From an uncultured Chitinophagaceae bacterium (GTDB lineage Bacteria > Bacteroidota > Bacteroidia > Chitinophagales > Chitinophagaceae): 44,816 nucleotides of DNA. Made by a program: the position numbers and the translations under genes. The notes under the pieces were generated by a model. The model was not told where the DNA came from, ran no database searches, and saw nothing but the letters and a program-made list of their open reading frames with translations. Shown piece by piece: positions 35,867 to 44,034 of this stretch; the first letter of the stretch is position 1; every line of letters begins with the position of its first letter. The stretch covers positions 1 through 44,816 of the forward strand of contig CALCEA010000013.1 of assembly GCA_937900675.1 (NCBI GenBank), written 5' to 3'.

Positions 35867-37134
35867 TCTTTGTTATTCATCCATAACAAAGAACCATCCC
35901 CGTAGCTTAAAAATCTAAATTCATTATTTAAAGCATAATCATAGATGGTTTTCCATGCTTCACCTGTAATAGCTGCAATAATCAGTAATAAGGTAGATTT
36001 GGGTTGATGAAAATTAGTGACTAATGCGTTGCATATTCTAAATTGATATCCAGGAGTAACCATCAATTGTGTTTTCGCAAATAAATGTTCAGATTTAATA
36101 ATCTTTAAATACTCCAATAAAGCATTTAAAGCCATTGCAACACTAATTTCATGTGCGTTTAATTCATATGCTTCCCATTGCGACAAGTTCAACATTGTTT
36201 GTTGTTGCGTACTACTATTTTTTTGATGATGGTATTGTTGAACTCCTAACCAATATAAAGACTCTAATGTTCTTAGGGAAGTGGTACCAACAGCAACTAC
36301 TTTTTGTGGATCTGGATTGCTGAAAATAGAAACTAAATGTTGAATAGTATTGACATCTACATCAATAAATTCTGCATGCATTACATGCTGATCAATTGTA
36401 GTGGCTTTCACTGGCATGAATGTACCTGCGCCAACATGTAAGGTTACAAAATTGCTATGAATATTTTTTTGTGCTAATGAGTCAAATACTTCTTTGCTAA
36501 AATGCAAGCCAGCAGTGGGTGCTGCAACAGATCCTTCTTCTTTTGCATAAGTAGTTTGATATCGGTCTTTATCTTCATTAGTGGCAGCCCTTTCAATATA
36601 GGGTGGCAAAGGAATATTGCCAATATGTGTAAGTAGTTCTGAAAAACTTATTGCAGGATTATTCCAAGAAAAACGAATTAAAAATTGCCCATTTTCTTGT
36701 GCAATTTTTTCTGCATTGAAAATAATTTCATGCTGCTCTATCAATATTACTTTTGATAATAATCCTTCTTTCCATTTTTTAGCACCACCAATTAAACAAT
36801 ACCAATCTACATGTGTGGTTGCTTCCATTGCTTTTAAAACAGGTGTAAATTCTTTGGAGGGTTCTAGACAAAAAATTTCAATACTAGTTGGTCCATTGCT
36901 ATTGATTATTTCAAAAAATATTCTCGCTGCAATTACTTTACTATTATTGAAAAACAATTCTGTATCTGATGGAAGGTAGTTTGCAATGTTTTTGTATTGA
37001 GATACATCGATGATATTTTGATCCCAAACTAATAATTTGCTATCTGCTCTATTGGGGGCAGGTGTAAAGGCAATTTTCTCCTCTGGAAGGGTATAATCAA
37101 ATGCTGCTATTTCAATGACTGGCTTTATAAACAT
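35863..37134 (-). CDS. queA: S-adenosylmethionine:tRNA ribosyltransferase-isomerase
   Basis: 423 aa, at the long end for QueA. It transfers and rearranges the ribosyl part of SAM onto preQ1-modified tRNA to make epoxyqueuosine. Motifs: FDYTLPEEKIAFTPAPNRADSKLLV near the start (compare YxLPxxxIAxxPxxxRxxSRLL), LLTHIGNIPLPPYIER, VAAPTAGLHF, TLHVGAGTFMPVK and the C-terminal ALVTNFHQPKSTLLLIIAA. Extra length comes from a segment around QQYHHQKNSSTQQQTM (about 305-320). It reads divergently from mraZ and converges on the histidine kinase with a 4 bp overlap of stop codons. Confidence 0.94.
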   Translation of the reverse strand: MFIKPVIEIAAFDYTLPEEKIAFTPAPNRADSKLLVWDQNIIDVSQYKNIANYLPSDTELFFNNSKVIAARIFFEIINSNGPTSIEIFCLEPSKEFTPVLKAMEATTHVDWYCLIGGAKKWKEGLLSKVILIEQHEIIFNAEKIAQENGQFLIRFSWNNPAISFSELLTHIGNIPLPPYIERAATNEDKDRYQTTYAKEEGSVAAPTAGLHFSKEVFDSLAQKNIHSNFVTLHVGAGTFMPVKATTIDQHVMHAEFIDVDVNTIQHLVSIFSNPDPQKVVAVGTTSLRTLESLYWLGVQQYHHQKNSSTQQQTMLNLSQWEAYELNAHEISVAMALNALLEYLKIIKSEHLFAKTQLMVTPGYQFRICNALVTNFHQPKSTLLLIIAAITGEAWKTIYDYALNNEFRFLSYGDGSLLWMNNKD

Positions 37135-37138
37135 GACG

Positions 37139-37166
37139 CAAAGTTAATTAATGAGCTCATTTTCAA
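37139..37166 (-). promoter_or_regulatory. queA promoter (TTG, 17 bases, TAACTTTG)
   Basis: On the minus strand a TTG, a 17-base spacer and an exact -7 TAACTTTG (37139-37146). The ATG at 37134 follows after only 4 bases, so transcripts would begin at or next to the start codon. Confidence 0.65.
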
Positions 37167-37200
37167 GCTAATTCACCTTTTATAAACCTAAAAAAGGGGG

Positions 37201-37221
37201 TTATCCACAGCTATTCACAGC
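37201..37221 (+). promoter_or_regulatory. Tandem DnaA-box-like sequences upstream of mraZ
   Basis: TTATCCACA at 37201-37209 is an exact match to the bacterial DnaA-box consensus. The next 10 bases repeat it with changes (TATCCACAGC then TATTCACAGC), giving CTATTCACA at 37211-37219. A third, inverted near-match TGTGGAAAA is at 37294-37302. They lie in the 253 bp gap between divergent queA and mraZ, in AT-rich sequence that also has three AGGCC-containing stretches. Confidence 0.5.
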
Positions 37222-37325
37222 TAATTTTCGCAAAAACAGGCCCTTTTTCTATAAAACGCCCTATATCACTGATTTTCAGGCCGGTTTATTTCTTGTGGAA
37301 AACTAGAAAGGCCTATTTGCGCTTT

Positions 37326-37363
37326 AAAAGTGGTAAAAAGTGTTATTTTGTGTGAACAAGTGG
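37326..37363 (+). promoter_or_regulatory. Probable MraZ operator: four GTG half-sites at 10 bp spacing
   Basis: GTG occurs at 37330, 37340, 37350 and 37360, exactly 10 bp apart. Three copies are in the fuller context AAGTG (37328, 37338, 37358), two as AAGTGGTAAAA. MraZ is known to bind short direct repeats with about 10 bp period upstream of its own gene (AAAGTG-type or TGGGN-type). The array ends 24 bp before the mraZ ATG. A TATTTTG inside it may be an imperfect -7 element. Confidence 0.65.
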
Positions 37364-37387
37364 TAAAAATCACGCTAATTATTAACA

Positions 37388-37846
37388 ATGACAGGCTTTC
37401 ACGGAGAATATCAATCAACTATCGACGCTAAAGGGCGTTTCCTGGTTCCCGGCAGTTTGAAAAAACAGCTGGCGGAAGGGGAGACTCGCTTTATTGTTAG
37501 TAGAGGTTTTGAGAAGTGCTTGACACTTTATCCGATTGGAAGCTGGCAGAAGATATTAGACAAGATTAGCCAGTTGAACGACTTTGATCCTAAAGTGCGT
37601 CAGTTTAGACGTCAATTTTTGGGTGGAGCAACAGAGGTAGAAATGGATAGCGCAGGCCGTTTATTATTACCTCCCACTTTAAGAGAGTTTGCTTTACCAG
37701 GAAAAGAGATTGTTTTAGCAGCCGCATTAGATCGTTTCGAGATCTGGGATGCAAGTACCTATAAAAAGCTCTTTGAGGATTTCTCTGCAGATGAATTTAG
37801 TAATCTGGCGCAAGAAGTAATGTCTGGTAATAATAAAAACGATTAA
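37388..37846 (+). CDS. mraZ: Transcriptional regulator MraZ
   Basis: 152 aa, typical length. Two AbrB-like swapped-hairpin modules: residues 5-50 (GEYQSTIDAKGRFLVPGSL) and about 75-125 (GGATEVEMDSAGRLLLPPTL), each with the DxxGR/DxAGR signature. MraZ forms a ring-shaped oligomer and represses the division and cell-wall cluster that it heads. The GTG repeat array directly upstream fits its known operator type. rsmH follows 8 bp downstream. Confidence 0.96.
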   Translation: MTGFHGEYQSTIDAKGRFLVPGSLKKQLAEGETRFIVSRGFEKCLTLYPIGSWQKILDKISQLNDFDPKVRQFRRQFLGGATEVEMDSAGRLLLPPTLREFALPGKEIVLAAALDRFEIWDASTYKKLFEDFSADEFSNLAQEVMSGNNKND

Positions 37847-37854
37847 GGAAAAAG

Positions 37855-38784
37855 ATGACCAACCCTACATCCACTATTCCTTCTTCTGATTATCATATAC
37901 CCGTATTATTTCATGAAACAATGCAATATTTAAATATTCAACCTGATGGTGTTTATGTAGATGCAACATTTGGAGGAGGAGGTCATAGTAGAGGCATTTT
38001 ATCAAAGCTTGGACCGAAAGGTCGATTAGTTGCTTTTGATCAAGATGCAGATGCTAAGAACAATTTACCTTATGATGAGCGCATTGTTTTTATTCCAGAA
38101 AATTTCAAGTACCTGCAAAGGTTTTTAAGATTGCACAAGATTAACCAAGTAGATGGTGTCTTAGCAGACTTGGGTGTGAGTAGTCATCAATTTGACGAAG
38201 GCACTAGAGGCTTTTCAACAAGGTTTGATGGTCCTTTCGATATGAGAATGGATCAACGTCAAACCAGAACAGCTGCTCAAGTCATTGAAAGCCTTAGCGA
38301 AACTGAACTGCATAAAATGTTTGAGCAGTATGGAGAAGTAACCAATTCTAAAACATTGGCGAAACATATTGTAGATAACAGAAAGCATGTGAAGTTAAAC
38401 ACGGTACAAGATTTTAAAACCCTAATAGCACCTGTAGTTAAAGGAAATCCAAACAAATACTGGGCACAAGTATTTCAAGCCATTCGAATTGTAGTAAACG
38501 AAGAGATGGAAGTGTTGTCCGATTTTCTTGCACAATTACCTGATGTGATTAAACCAGGTGGTCGTGCAGTAATCATCACCTTTCATTCTATAGAAGACAG
38601 AATGGTAAAGAATGCGTTTAAAGTGGCTCCAGAAGAAGAAAACCCTTCCAATCCTTTTCTTTCCAACCCTAGAGAAAAAGTTTGGGAGATCATTACAAAA
38701 AAACCTGTAATGGCTTCAGACAAAGAGATGAAAGAAAACAATAGAAGCAGAAGCGCAAAATTGCGTGCTGCCGAAAGAGTATAA
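37855..38784 (+). CDS. rsmH: 16S rRNA (cytosine-1402-N4)-methyltransferase
   Basis: 309 aa. Methylates N4 of C1402 in 16S rRNA. Family motifs: HIPVLFHETMQYLNI, YVDATFGGGGHSRGIL (SAM-binding), VDGVLADLGVSSHQFDEGTRGFS, GPFDMRMD, QVFQAIRIVVNEEMEVL and ITFHSIEDRMVKNAF. The C-terminus NNRSRSAKLRAAERV is diagnostic. Second gene of the dcw cluster; the FtsL-like gene starts 4 bp after its stop. Confidence 0.97.
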   Translation: MTNPTSTIPSSDYHIPVLFHETMQYLNIQPDGVYVDATFGGGGHSRGILSKLGPKGRLVAFDQDADAKNNLPYDERIVFIPENFKYLQRFLRLHKINQVDGVLADLGVSSHQFDEGTRGFSTRFDGPFDMRMDQRQTRTAAQVIESLSETELHKMFEQYGEVTNSKTLAKHIVDNRKHVKLNTVQDFKTLIAPVVKGNPNKYWAQVFQAIRIVVNEEMEVLSDFLAQLPDVIKPGGRAVIITFHSIEDRMVKNAFKVAPEEENPSNPFLSNPREKVWEIITKKPVMASDKEMKENNRSRSAKLRAAERV

Positions 38785-38788
38785 TAGT

Positions 38789-39136
38789 ATGTCCGTACCC
38801 GTAAAAACAAATCCTAAGAATGCTATCAAAAGCATTCTAAATTATCAGTGGATTGCTATGAACACAGGATTCTTCTTGTTTCTAGCTTTCTTAGCGATAC
38901 TCTATATCGCGAATGGTCACTTGACGGATAAGACTATCAGAAAAATCAACGCTACTAAAAAGGATCTTAAAGAATTACAGTTTGAATACAAAACCATTAA
39001 AGCAGAGTTAATGCAAAAAAGTGGTGCGGTTCAAATTGAAAATGCGGTAGCGCCTTATGGTTTAGCTGTAGGTAAGGAAATGCCTATTAGAATTCAAATT
39101 GAAAAAAGAAATATAAACCCAACCAACAATAAATAA
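38789..39136 (+). CDS. FtsL-like cell division protein
   Basis: 115 aa from ATG 38789. A short cytoplasmic N-terminus (about 1-25, basic), one transmembrane helix (about 29-48, TGFFLFLAFLAILYIA), then a periplasmic coiled coil (INATKKDLKELQFEYKTIKA) and a short tail. The plan and the position between rsmH and ftsI are those of FtsL, part of the FtsQLB complex that activates septal peptidoglycan synthesis. Sequence identity is low in this family, so the call rests on layout and synteny. An in-frame GTG at 38765 inside rsmH is not favoured. Its stop codon shares a base with the ftsI ATG (TAATG). Confidence 0.8.
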   Translation: MSVPVKTNPKNAIKSILNYQWIAMNTGFFLFLAFLAILYIANGHLTDKTIRKINATKKDLKELQFEYKTIKAELMQKSGAVQIENAVAPYGLAVGKEMPIRIQIEKRNINPTNNK

Positions 39137-41250
39137 TGGATGTAAAACGCGACATATTGTGGAGGGTTTATTTAAGTTACCTATTAGTGGTAGCGGTATG
39201 CCTAGCTATATTAGGCAAAGCGTTTTATATCCAACAAGTTCAAGGTTCTTACTGGAGAGGGTTAAGTGATAGCTTGCACCAAAGAATTGCAGAAATCCCT
39301 GCAGCAAGAGGTACTATTTATAGCGAAGACGGACAAATGTTGAGTACCAATGTGCCTCAATTTGATATTTACATTGATTTTAGAGTAGAGCCATTACACG
39401 AGAAAAATGGAAAATTATTTAGAGAAAATATTGATTCATTAAGTTTGGCATTGGCTGATTTATTTAAGGATCAAACAGCAGCTCAATATAAAGATCAATT
39501 AACTAAGGCTTTTGAAACGCGTGAACCAAATTACGAGTTGAAAAAGAAAATTGATTATAGACAATATTTGGCTTTGGCTAAGTTTCCATTATTTAAAGTA
39601 GGAAGATATAAGAGTGGTATGATTGCGCAAGAGCGTAATGTTAGATTAAATCCATATCAAAATATGGGTTATAGAACCATTGGTTTAGCAAGAGAGCAAA
39701 ATAGTGTTGGATTAGAATTGTCTTATGATACAGTATTAAAAGGAAGAAATGGAAGACAATTAGTTCGTGCTATTGCTGGTGGTGTGACCGTCCCTGTGCA
39801 AGAAGGTGAGTTTGAGATTGCTCCAGAAACTGGTAAAGACATTGTAAGTAATATTGATGTATTTATTCAGGAAGTTACTACCAATGCTTTGAATAAGATG
39901 ATGGTTAAAAACCAAGCGCAATGGGGTGTTGCAATGGTGATGGAAGTAAAGACGGGAAAAATCAAAGCAATTGCTAACCTTGGAAAAATTGCTGAAGGTG
40001 TTTATAAAGAAGATTTGAACTATGCTATTACGCCAACAGAGCCAGGTTCTACATTTAAATTAGTGACTTTATTAAGTGCATTAGAAGATGGTAAAGTGAA
40101 TTTAAATTCTACACTTGATTTAGAAGGAGGGTCTTGGAAAGTAGTGGGTCAAACAGTTTGGGATTCTGAACAACATGGAAAGCATCAGGCAACAGTATTA
40201 GAATCTTTTGAAGAAAGCTCGAATGTGGGAATGGCTAAAATTGCCATGGCTCATTATAGTAATAATGTTGATGCATATTATAAGCACTTGACAAAACTAA
40301 GATTAGATTCTTTGTCAGGCATTGATTTGATTGGTGAGAGAAGGCCTCAAATTACTAAGCCAGGAAGTAAATTATATGGACCAACTACTTTACCATGGAT
40401 GGCATTTGGTTATAATATTGCCATAGCTCCCATTCAAACATTGGTTTTATATAATGCTATTGCCAACAATGGGGTAATGATGAAGCCTTATTTGGTAAAT
40501 GCTATTAAAGAAGAGGGAAAAGTAATTAAAACAATTTCTCCTATAGTATATAACCCTCAATTGGTAAAACCAAGTACAGTAAAAGCATTGCAAACTGCAT
40601 TGGAAGGTGTTTGTATTAATGGTACTGCAAAAGGATTATTTAAAAATAGCTTGTATAAAGTAGCAGGAAAAACAGGTACAGCATTGGTGGCAAATGGTAA
40701 TAAAGGATACGCTGATAAAATTTATCAATCTTCTTTTGCTGGTTATTTCCCTGCAGAAAATCCTCAATACACAATAGTTGTAATTATTAAGAATAAGCCT
40801 CATGCATATCCTTTCTATGGTGCATCTGTAGCAGGTCCAGTATTCAAAGAAATTTCTGACAGATTATACTCTACTTATATTCATAATAAGACCAATACTA
40901 CTCCTGCAATTGCTTTAAAAGATAGCCAAGCATTTCAATATGCCATTTCAAAATCTTCTCTTCAAGCAATTGCGAAGAAAATTAATTTAAGTTATCAGGA
41001 TTCTAGCACCCCAAGTAATCATTGGGTGAATGTAAATGGAGTGGGTAATGTAGCTAAAGTTGCTGCTAAAACAATTTCAGATTCAACAATGCCTGATATC
41101 AGTGGCTTAAAATTACAAGACGCTCTATGGTTATGTGAGAAGAAGGGTTTGCAGGTAAAGTGTATTGGGAAGGGAAGGGTTGTTAAGCAAAGTATTGCGC
41201 AAGGATCATATATCACTAAAGGTCAACCTATATTAATCGAATTAAACTAA
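39136..41250 (+). CDS. ftsI: Penicillin-binding protein 3 / FtsI with C-terminal PASTA domain
   Basis: 704 aa. The class B transpeptidase that crosslinks septal peptidoglycan. N-terminal membrane anchor about 10-30, then the PBP dimerisation domain (IPAARGTIYSEDGQMLSTN). The transpeptidase has catalytic Ser305 and Lys308 in EPGSTFKLV, SSN at 361-363 and KTG at 512-514 (AGKTGTAL). The last 60 residues form one PASTA domain (MPDISGLKLQDALWLCEKKG ... VKQSIAQGSYITKGQPILIEL). PASTA on the division PBP is usual in Bacteroidota and in Gram-positives. It starts within the ftsL-like stop (TAATG) and ends within the murE start, suggesting coupled translation. Confidence 0.95.
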   Translation: MDVKRDILWRVYLSYLLVVAVCLAILGKAFYIQQVQGSYWRGLSDSLHQRIAEIPAARGTIYSEDGQMLSTNVPQFDIYIDFRVEPLHEKNGKLFRENIDSLSLALADLFKDQTAAQYKDQLTKAFETREPNYELKKKIDYRQYLALAKFPLFKVGRYKSGMIAQERNVRLNPYQNMGYRTIGLAREQNSVGLELSYDTVLKGRNGRQLVRAIAGGVTVPVQEGEFEIAPETGKDIVSNIDVFIQEVTTNALNKMMVKNQAQWGVAMVMEVKTGKIKAIANLGKIAEGVYKEDLNYAITPTEPGSTFKLVTLLSALEDGKVNLNSTLDLEGGSWKVVGQTVWDSEQHGKHQATVLESFEESSNVGMAKIAMAHYSNNVDAYYKHLTKLRLDSLSGIDLIGERRPQITKPGSKLYGPTTLPWMAFGYNIAIAPIQTLVLYNAIANNGVMMKPYLVNAIKEEGKVIKTISPIVYNPQLVKPSTVKALQTALEGVCINGTAKGLFKNSLYKVAGKTGTALVANGNKGYADKIYQSSFAGYFPAENPQYTIVVIIKNKPHAYPFYGASVAGPVFKEISDRLYSTYIHNKTNTTPAIALKDSQAFQYAISKSSLQAIAKKINLSYQDSSTPSNHWVNVNGVGNVAKVAAKTISDSTMPDISGLKLQDALWLCEKKGLQVKCIGKGRVVKQSIAQGSYITKGQPILIELN

Positions 41251-42713
41251 TGAAAGCATTACAAAACATATTGTTTGGAGTAGCCATTAGAGAAGTGGTA
41301 GGTTCAACTAATTTAAATATTAGTTCTATTCAAATCGATTCAAGAAAAGTAGAAGCTGGAACAGCATTTGTTGCCATCAAAGGGGTGCAAGCAGATGGAC
41401 ATAACTTTATAGCAACTGCGATAGAAAAAGGAGCTACAGTTATTGTATGTGAAGTATTGCCTAAAGAGATAGTTGCTGGAATTACTTATTTAGTGGTGGC
41501 TAATTCTAACGAAGCAGTTGCCATTATGGCCCATCAATTTTATGATTCGCCTTCTACTAAATTAAAAATGGTGGGTGTTACAGGTACCAATGGTAAAACC
41601 ACTGTGGCAACCTTATTGTTCAAGTTGTTTAACCAATTAGGATATACCTGTGGTTTAATCAGTACAGTAGAAAATCATATTGGTTCAAAAATTGTACCAT
41701 CAACCCATACAACACCAGATACAATTCAATTGAATGCATTGTTGAACCAAATGGTTGAAGCGGGTTGTACCCATGTTTTTATGGAATGCAGTAGTCATGC
41801 TATTCATCAACACAGAATCACGGGTATTCAATTTGTAGGAGCTGCATTTACCAATATCACATTAGATCATTTAGATTATCATCAAACATTTGAAGAATAT
41901 TTAGCAGTTAAAAAATCATTCTTTGATCATTTACCTACTTCAGCATTTGCCTTATCCAATTTAGATGATAAAAATGGTGCGAATATGTTGGTAGATACAA
42001 AGGCTAAGAAATTAACTTATGCTTTACATGCTCCAGCTAATTACAAAGGCAAGATTTTAGAAAATCAATTAACCGGCTTGGTGCTTTTGGTGAATGATGT
42101 AGAAGTTCATTGCAGATTAATTGGCGTATTCAATGCTTATAATTTCTTAGCTGTATATGGTGTAGCCATTCAATTAGGAGAAAATTCAGAAAAGGTATTA
42201 ACTGAATTAAGTGCATTAACTGGTGCTGAAGGAAGATTTGATTATACTATTAGTGATACAAAAATTATTGGCATTGTAGATTATGCACATACCCCAGATG
42301 CATTAGAAAATGTTTTAGAAACCATTGCTAAATTAAAGAAGGGTGGTGAGCAAGTGATTACAGTGGTGGGCTGTGGAGGAGATAGAGATAAGAGTAAGCG
42401 ACCTATTATGGCTCAGGTTGCATGTGATTTAAGTACAAAAGTTTTCTTGACAAGTGATAATCCTCGATCAGAAGATCCAAACGATATTTTGAATGATATG
42501 GAGCAAGGATTAACCAGTGCTGCAAAAAGAAAGTATATCAAAATAGCAGATAGAAAAGAAGCCATCAAGGCTGCTGTAAGTATTGCTAATCCTGGCGATA
42601 TCATTTTGGTAGCTGGGAAAGGTCACGAAAAATACCAAGACATTAAGGGCGTTAAAACCCATTTTGATGATAAAGAAACTTTGTTCACTCTATTTAAAGA
42701 ATTAGAAAAATAA
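41250..42713 (+). CDS. murE: UDP-MurNAc-L-Ala-D-Glu--2,6-diaminopimelate ligase
   Basis: 487 aa. Adds the third amino acid of the peptidoglycan stem. N-terminal IQIDSRKVEAGTAFVAIKG, P-loop GVTGTNGKTTVATLL (G112-T117), TTPDTIQLNALLNQM, MECSSHAIHQHRI and DYAHTPDALENVL. The specificity loop reads TSDNPRSEDP; DNPR is the known mark of meso-diaminopimelate enzymes, against lysine-adding ones, so the cell wall is of the m-DAP type. Its ATG overlaps the ftsI stop (TAATG) and mraY begins 5 bp after its own stop. Confidence 0.97.
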   Translation: MKALQNILFGVAIREVVGSTNLNISSIQIDSRKVEAGTAFVAIKGVQADGHNFIATAIEKGATVIVCEVLPKEIVAGITYLVVANSNEAVAIMAHQFYDSPSTKLKMVGVTGTNGKTTVATLLFKLFNQLGYTCGLISTVENHIGSKIVPSTHTTPDTIQLNALLNQMVEAGCTHVFMECSSHAIHQHRITGIQFVGAAFTNITLDHLDYHQTFEEYLAVKKSFFDHLPTSAFALSNLDDKNGANMLVDTKAKKLTYALHAPANYKGKILENQLTGLVLLVNDVEVHCRLIGVFNAYNFLAVYGVAIQLGENSEKVLTELSALTGAEGRFDYTISDTKIIGIVDYAHTPDALENVLETIAKLKKGGEQVITVVGCGGDRDKSKRPIMAQVACDLSTKVFLTSDNPRSEDPNDILNDMEQGLTSAAKRKYIKIADRKEAIKAAVSIANPGDIILVAGKGHEKYQDIKGVKTHFDDKETLFTLFKELEK

Positions 42714-42718
42714 TCCCC

Positions 42719-44032
42719 ATGCTATATCAATTATTTTCTTGGTTGAATAAAACATTTAATATCCCTGGATTGGGAGCTTTTCAATTCTTAACATCAAGAA
42801 TTGCAATGGCTATATTATTGTCTTTATTCATTGCTACTGTTTTTGGTAAGAAAATGATTTTGTTTTTACAAAGAAAACAAATTGGCGAAACAGTTAGAGA
42901 ATTGGGCTTAGCAGGTGAACAACAAAAGAAGGGTACACCAACAATGGGTGGTATTATCATTTTATTGAGTGTGCTTATTCCAACATTATTATTTGCCAAT
43001 TTAGATAAGGTATATATCCGCTTGATGATTTTATGTACCGTATGGTTGGGTTTAATTGGATTCTTAGATGATTATTTTAAAATTCGCGCGCGCAAAGAGG
43101 CTCAAAGTAAAGGTGAAGCGTATAAAAAACAAAACAGTGATGGTTTAGCAGGTTTGTCAAAAATCATCGGTCAAGTAGGATTGGGTATCATCATTGGAGT
43201 TACACTTTATTTTAGTAATGCTGTAACAGTAGAGCGTGAAATAGTGTCAACTAATATTTCTGCTAATTTGCAAAAAGGAGAAAAAATTGCAAAAGGCGCA
43301 GATGTGGTAGTTAGAAATATCAATGGCCAAGAGCGTCGATTTGTAAAAGTGAAAACACCTATTACAACCATTCCTTTTGTTAAAAATCATGAATTTAATT
43401 ATAGCAAACTAGTTAGCTGGATAGGTCCAGGTGCTGAACAATATACATGGATTGTATATATCCTTGTTGTAACTTTTATTGTAACTGCAGTATCTAACGG
43501 AGCGAATATTACAGACGGTCTGGATGGATTGGCTGCAGGAGTAAGTGCGATCATTGGTGCTGCTTTGGGAGTGTTTGTATATGTAAGCGGTAACTATGTA
43601 TTCGCGGATTATTTAAATGTAATGTATATCCCTAATTTGGGCGAGTTATCCATTTTTGTTGGCGCCTTTGTAGGAGGTTGTATTGGATTCTTATGGTATA
43701 ATGCATATCCAGCGCAAGTATTCATGGGCGATACAGGAAGTTTAGCATTAGGTGGAATTATTGCATCATTAGCAATTATCGTTAGAAAAGAATTATTAAT
43801 TCCTATTTTCTGTGGAGTATTCTTAATAGAGAATTTGAGTGTGATCATACAGGTTTCTTATTTCAAGTACACTAAGAAAAAATATGGTGAAGGAAGAAGA
43901 GTATTCTTGATGAGCCCATTGCATCATCATTATCAAAAGAAAGGTTTTCATGAAAGTAAGATTGCAGTAAGATTCTGGATCATTACCATATTATTAGTGG
44001 TGGCTTCTATATTAACCTTAAAGACTAGATAA
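42719..44032 (+). CDS. mraY: Phospho-MurNAc-pentapeptide translocase
   Basis: 437 aa, longer than the roughly 360 of Escherichia coli. A multi-pass membrane enzyme that makes lipid I from UDP-MurNAc-pentapeptide and undecaprenyl phosphate. Motifs: KKGTPTMGGIIIL, FLDDYFKIRARK with the catalytic Asp pair, NGANITDGLDGLAAG, AQVFMGDTGSLALGG and the histidine-rich MSPLHHHYQKKG. The extra length is a hydrophilic insert at about residues 170-235 (STNISANLQKGEKI ... VKTPITTIPFVKNHEFNYSK), a feature I associate with Bacteroidota MraY. murD follows directly. Confidence 0.96.
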   Translation: MLYQLFSWLNKTFNIPGLGAFQFLTSRIAMAILLSLFIATVFGKKMILFLQRKQIGETVRELGLAGEQQKKGTPTMGGIIILLSVLIPTLLFANLDKVYIRLMILCTVWLGLIGFLDDYFKIRARKEAQSKGEAYKKQNSDGLAGLSKIIGQVGLGIIIGVTLYFSNAVTVEREIVSTNISANLQKGEKIAKGADVVVRNINGQERRFVKVKTPITTIPFVKNHEFNYSKLVSWIGPGAEQYTWIVYILVVTFIVTAVSNGANITDGLDGLAAGVSAIIGAALGVFVYVSGNYVFADYLNVMYIPNLGELSIFVGAFVGGCIGFLWYNAYPAQVFMGDTGSLALGGIIASLAIIVRKELLIPIFCGVFLIENLSVIIQVSYFKYTKKKYGEGRRVFLMSPLHHHYQKKGFHESKIAVRFWIITILLVVASILTLKTR

Positions 44033-44034
44033 CA

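Noticed and set aside
37135..37387. Chromosomal replication origin in the queA-mraZ gap
   Set aside because: Only one exact and two near DnaA boxes, no dnaA or dnaN nearby, and no skew information. Kept as a regulatory observation only.
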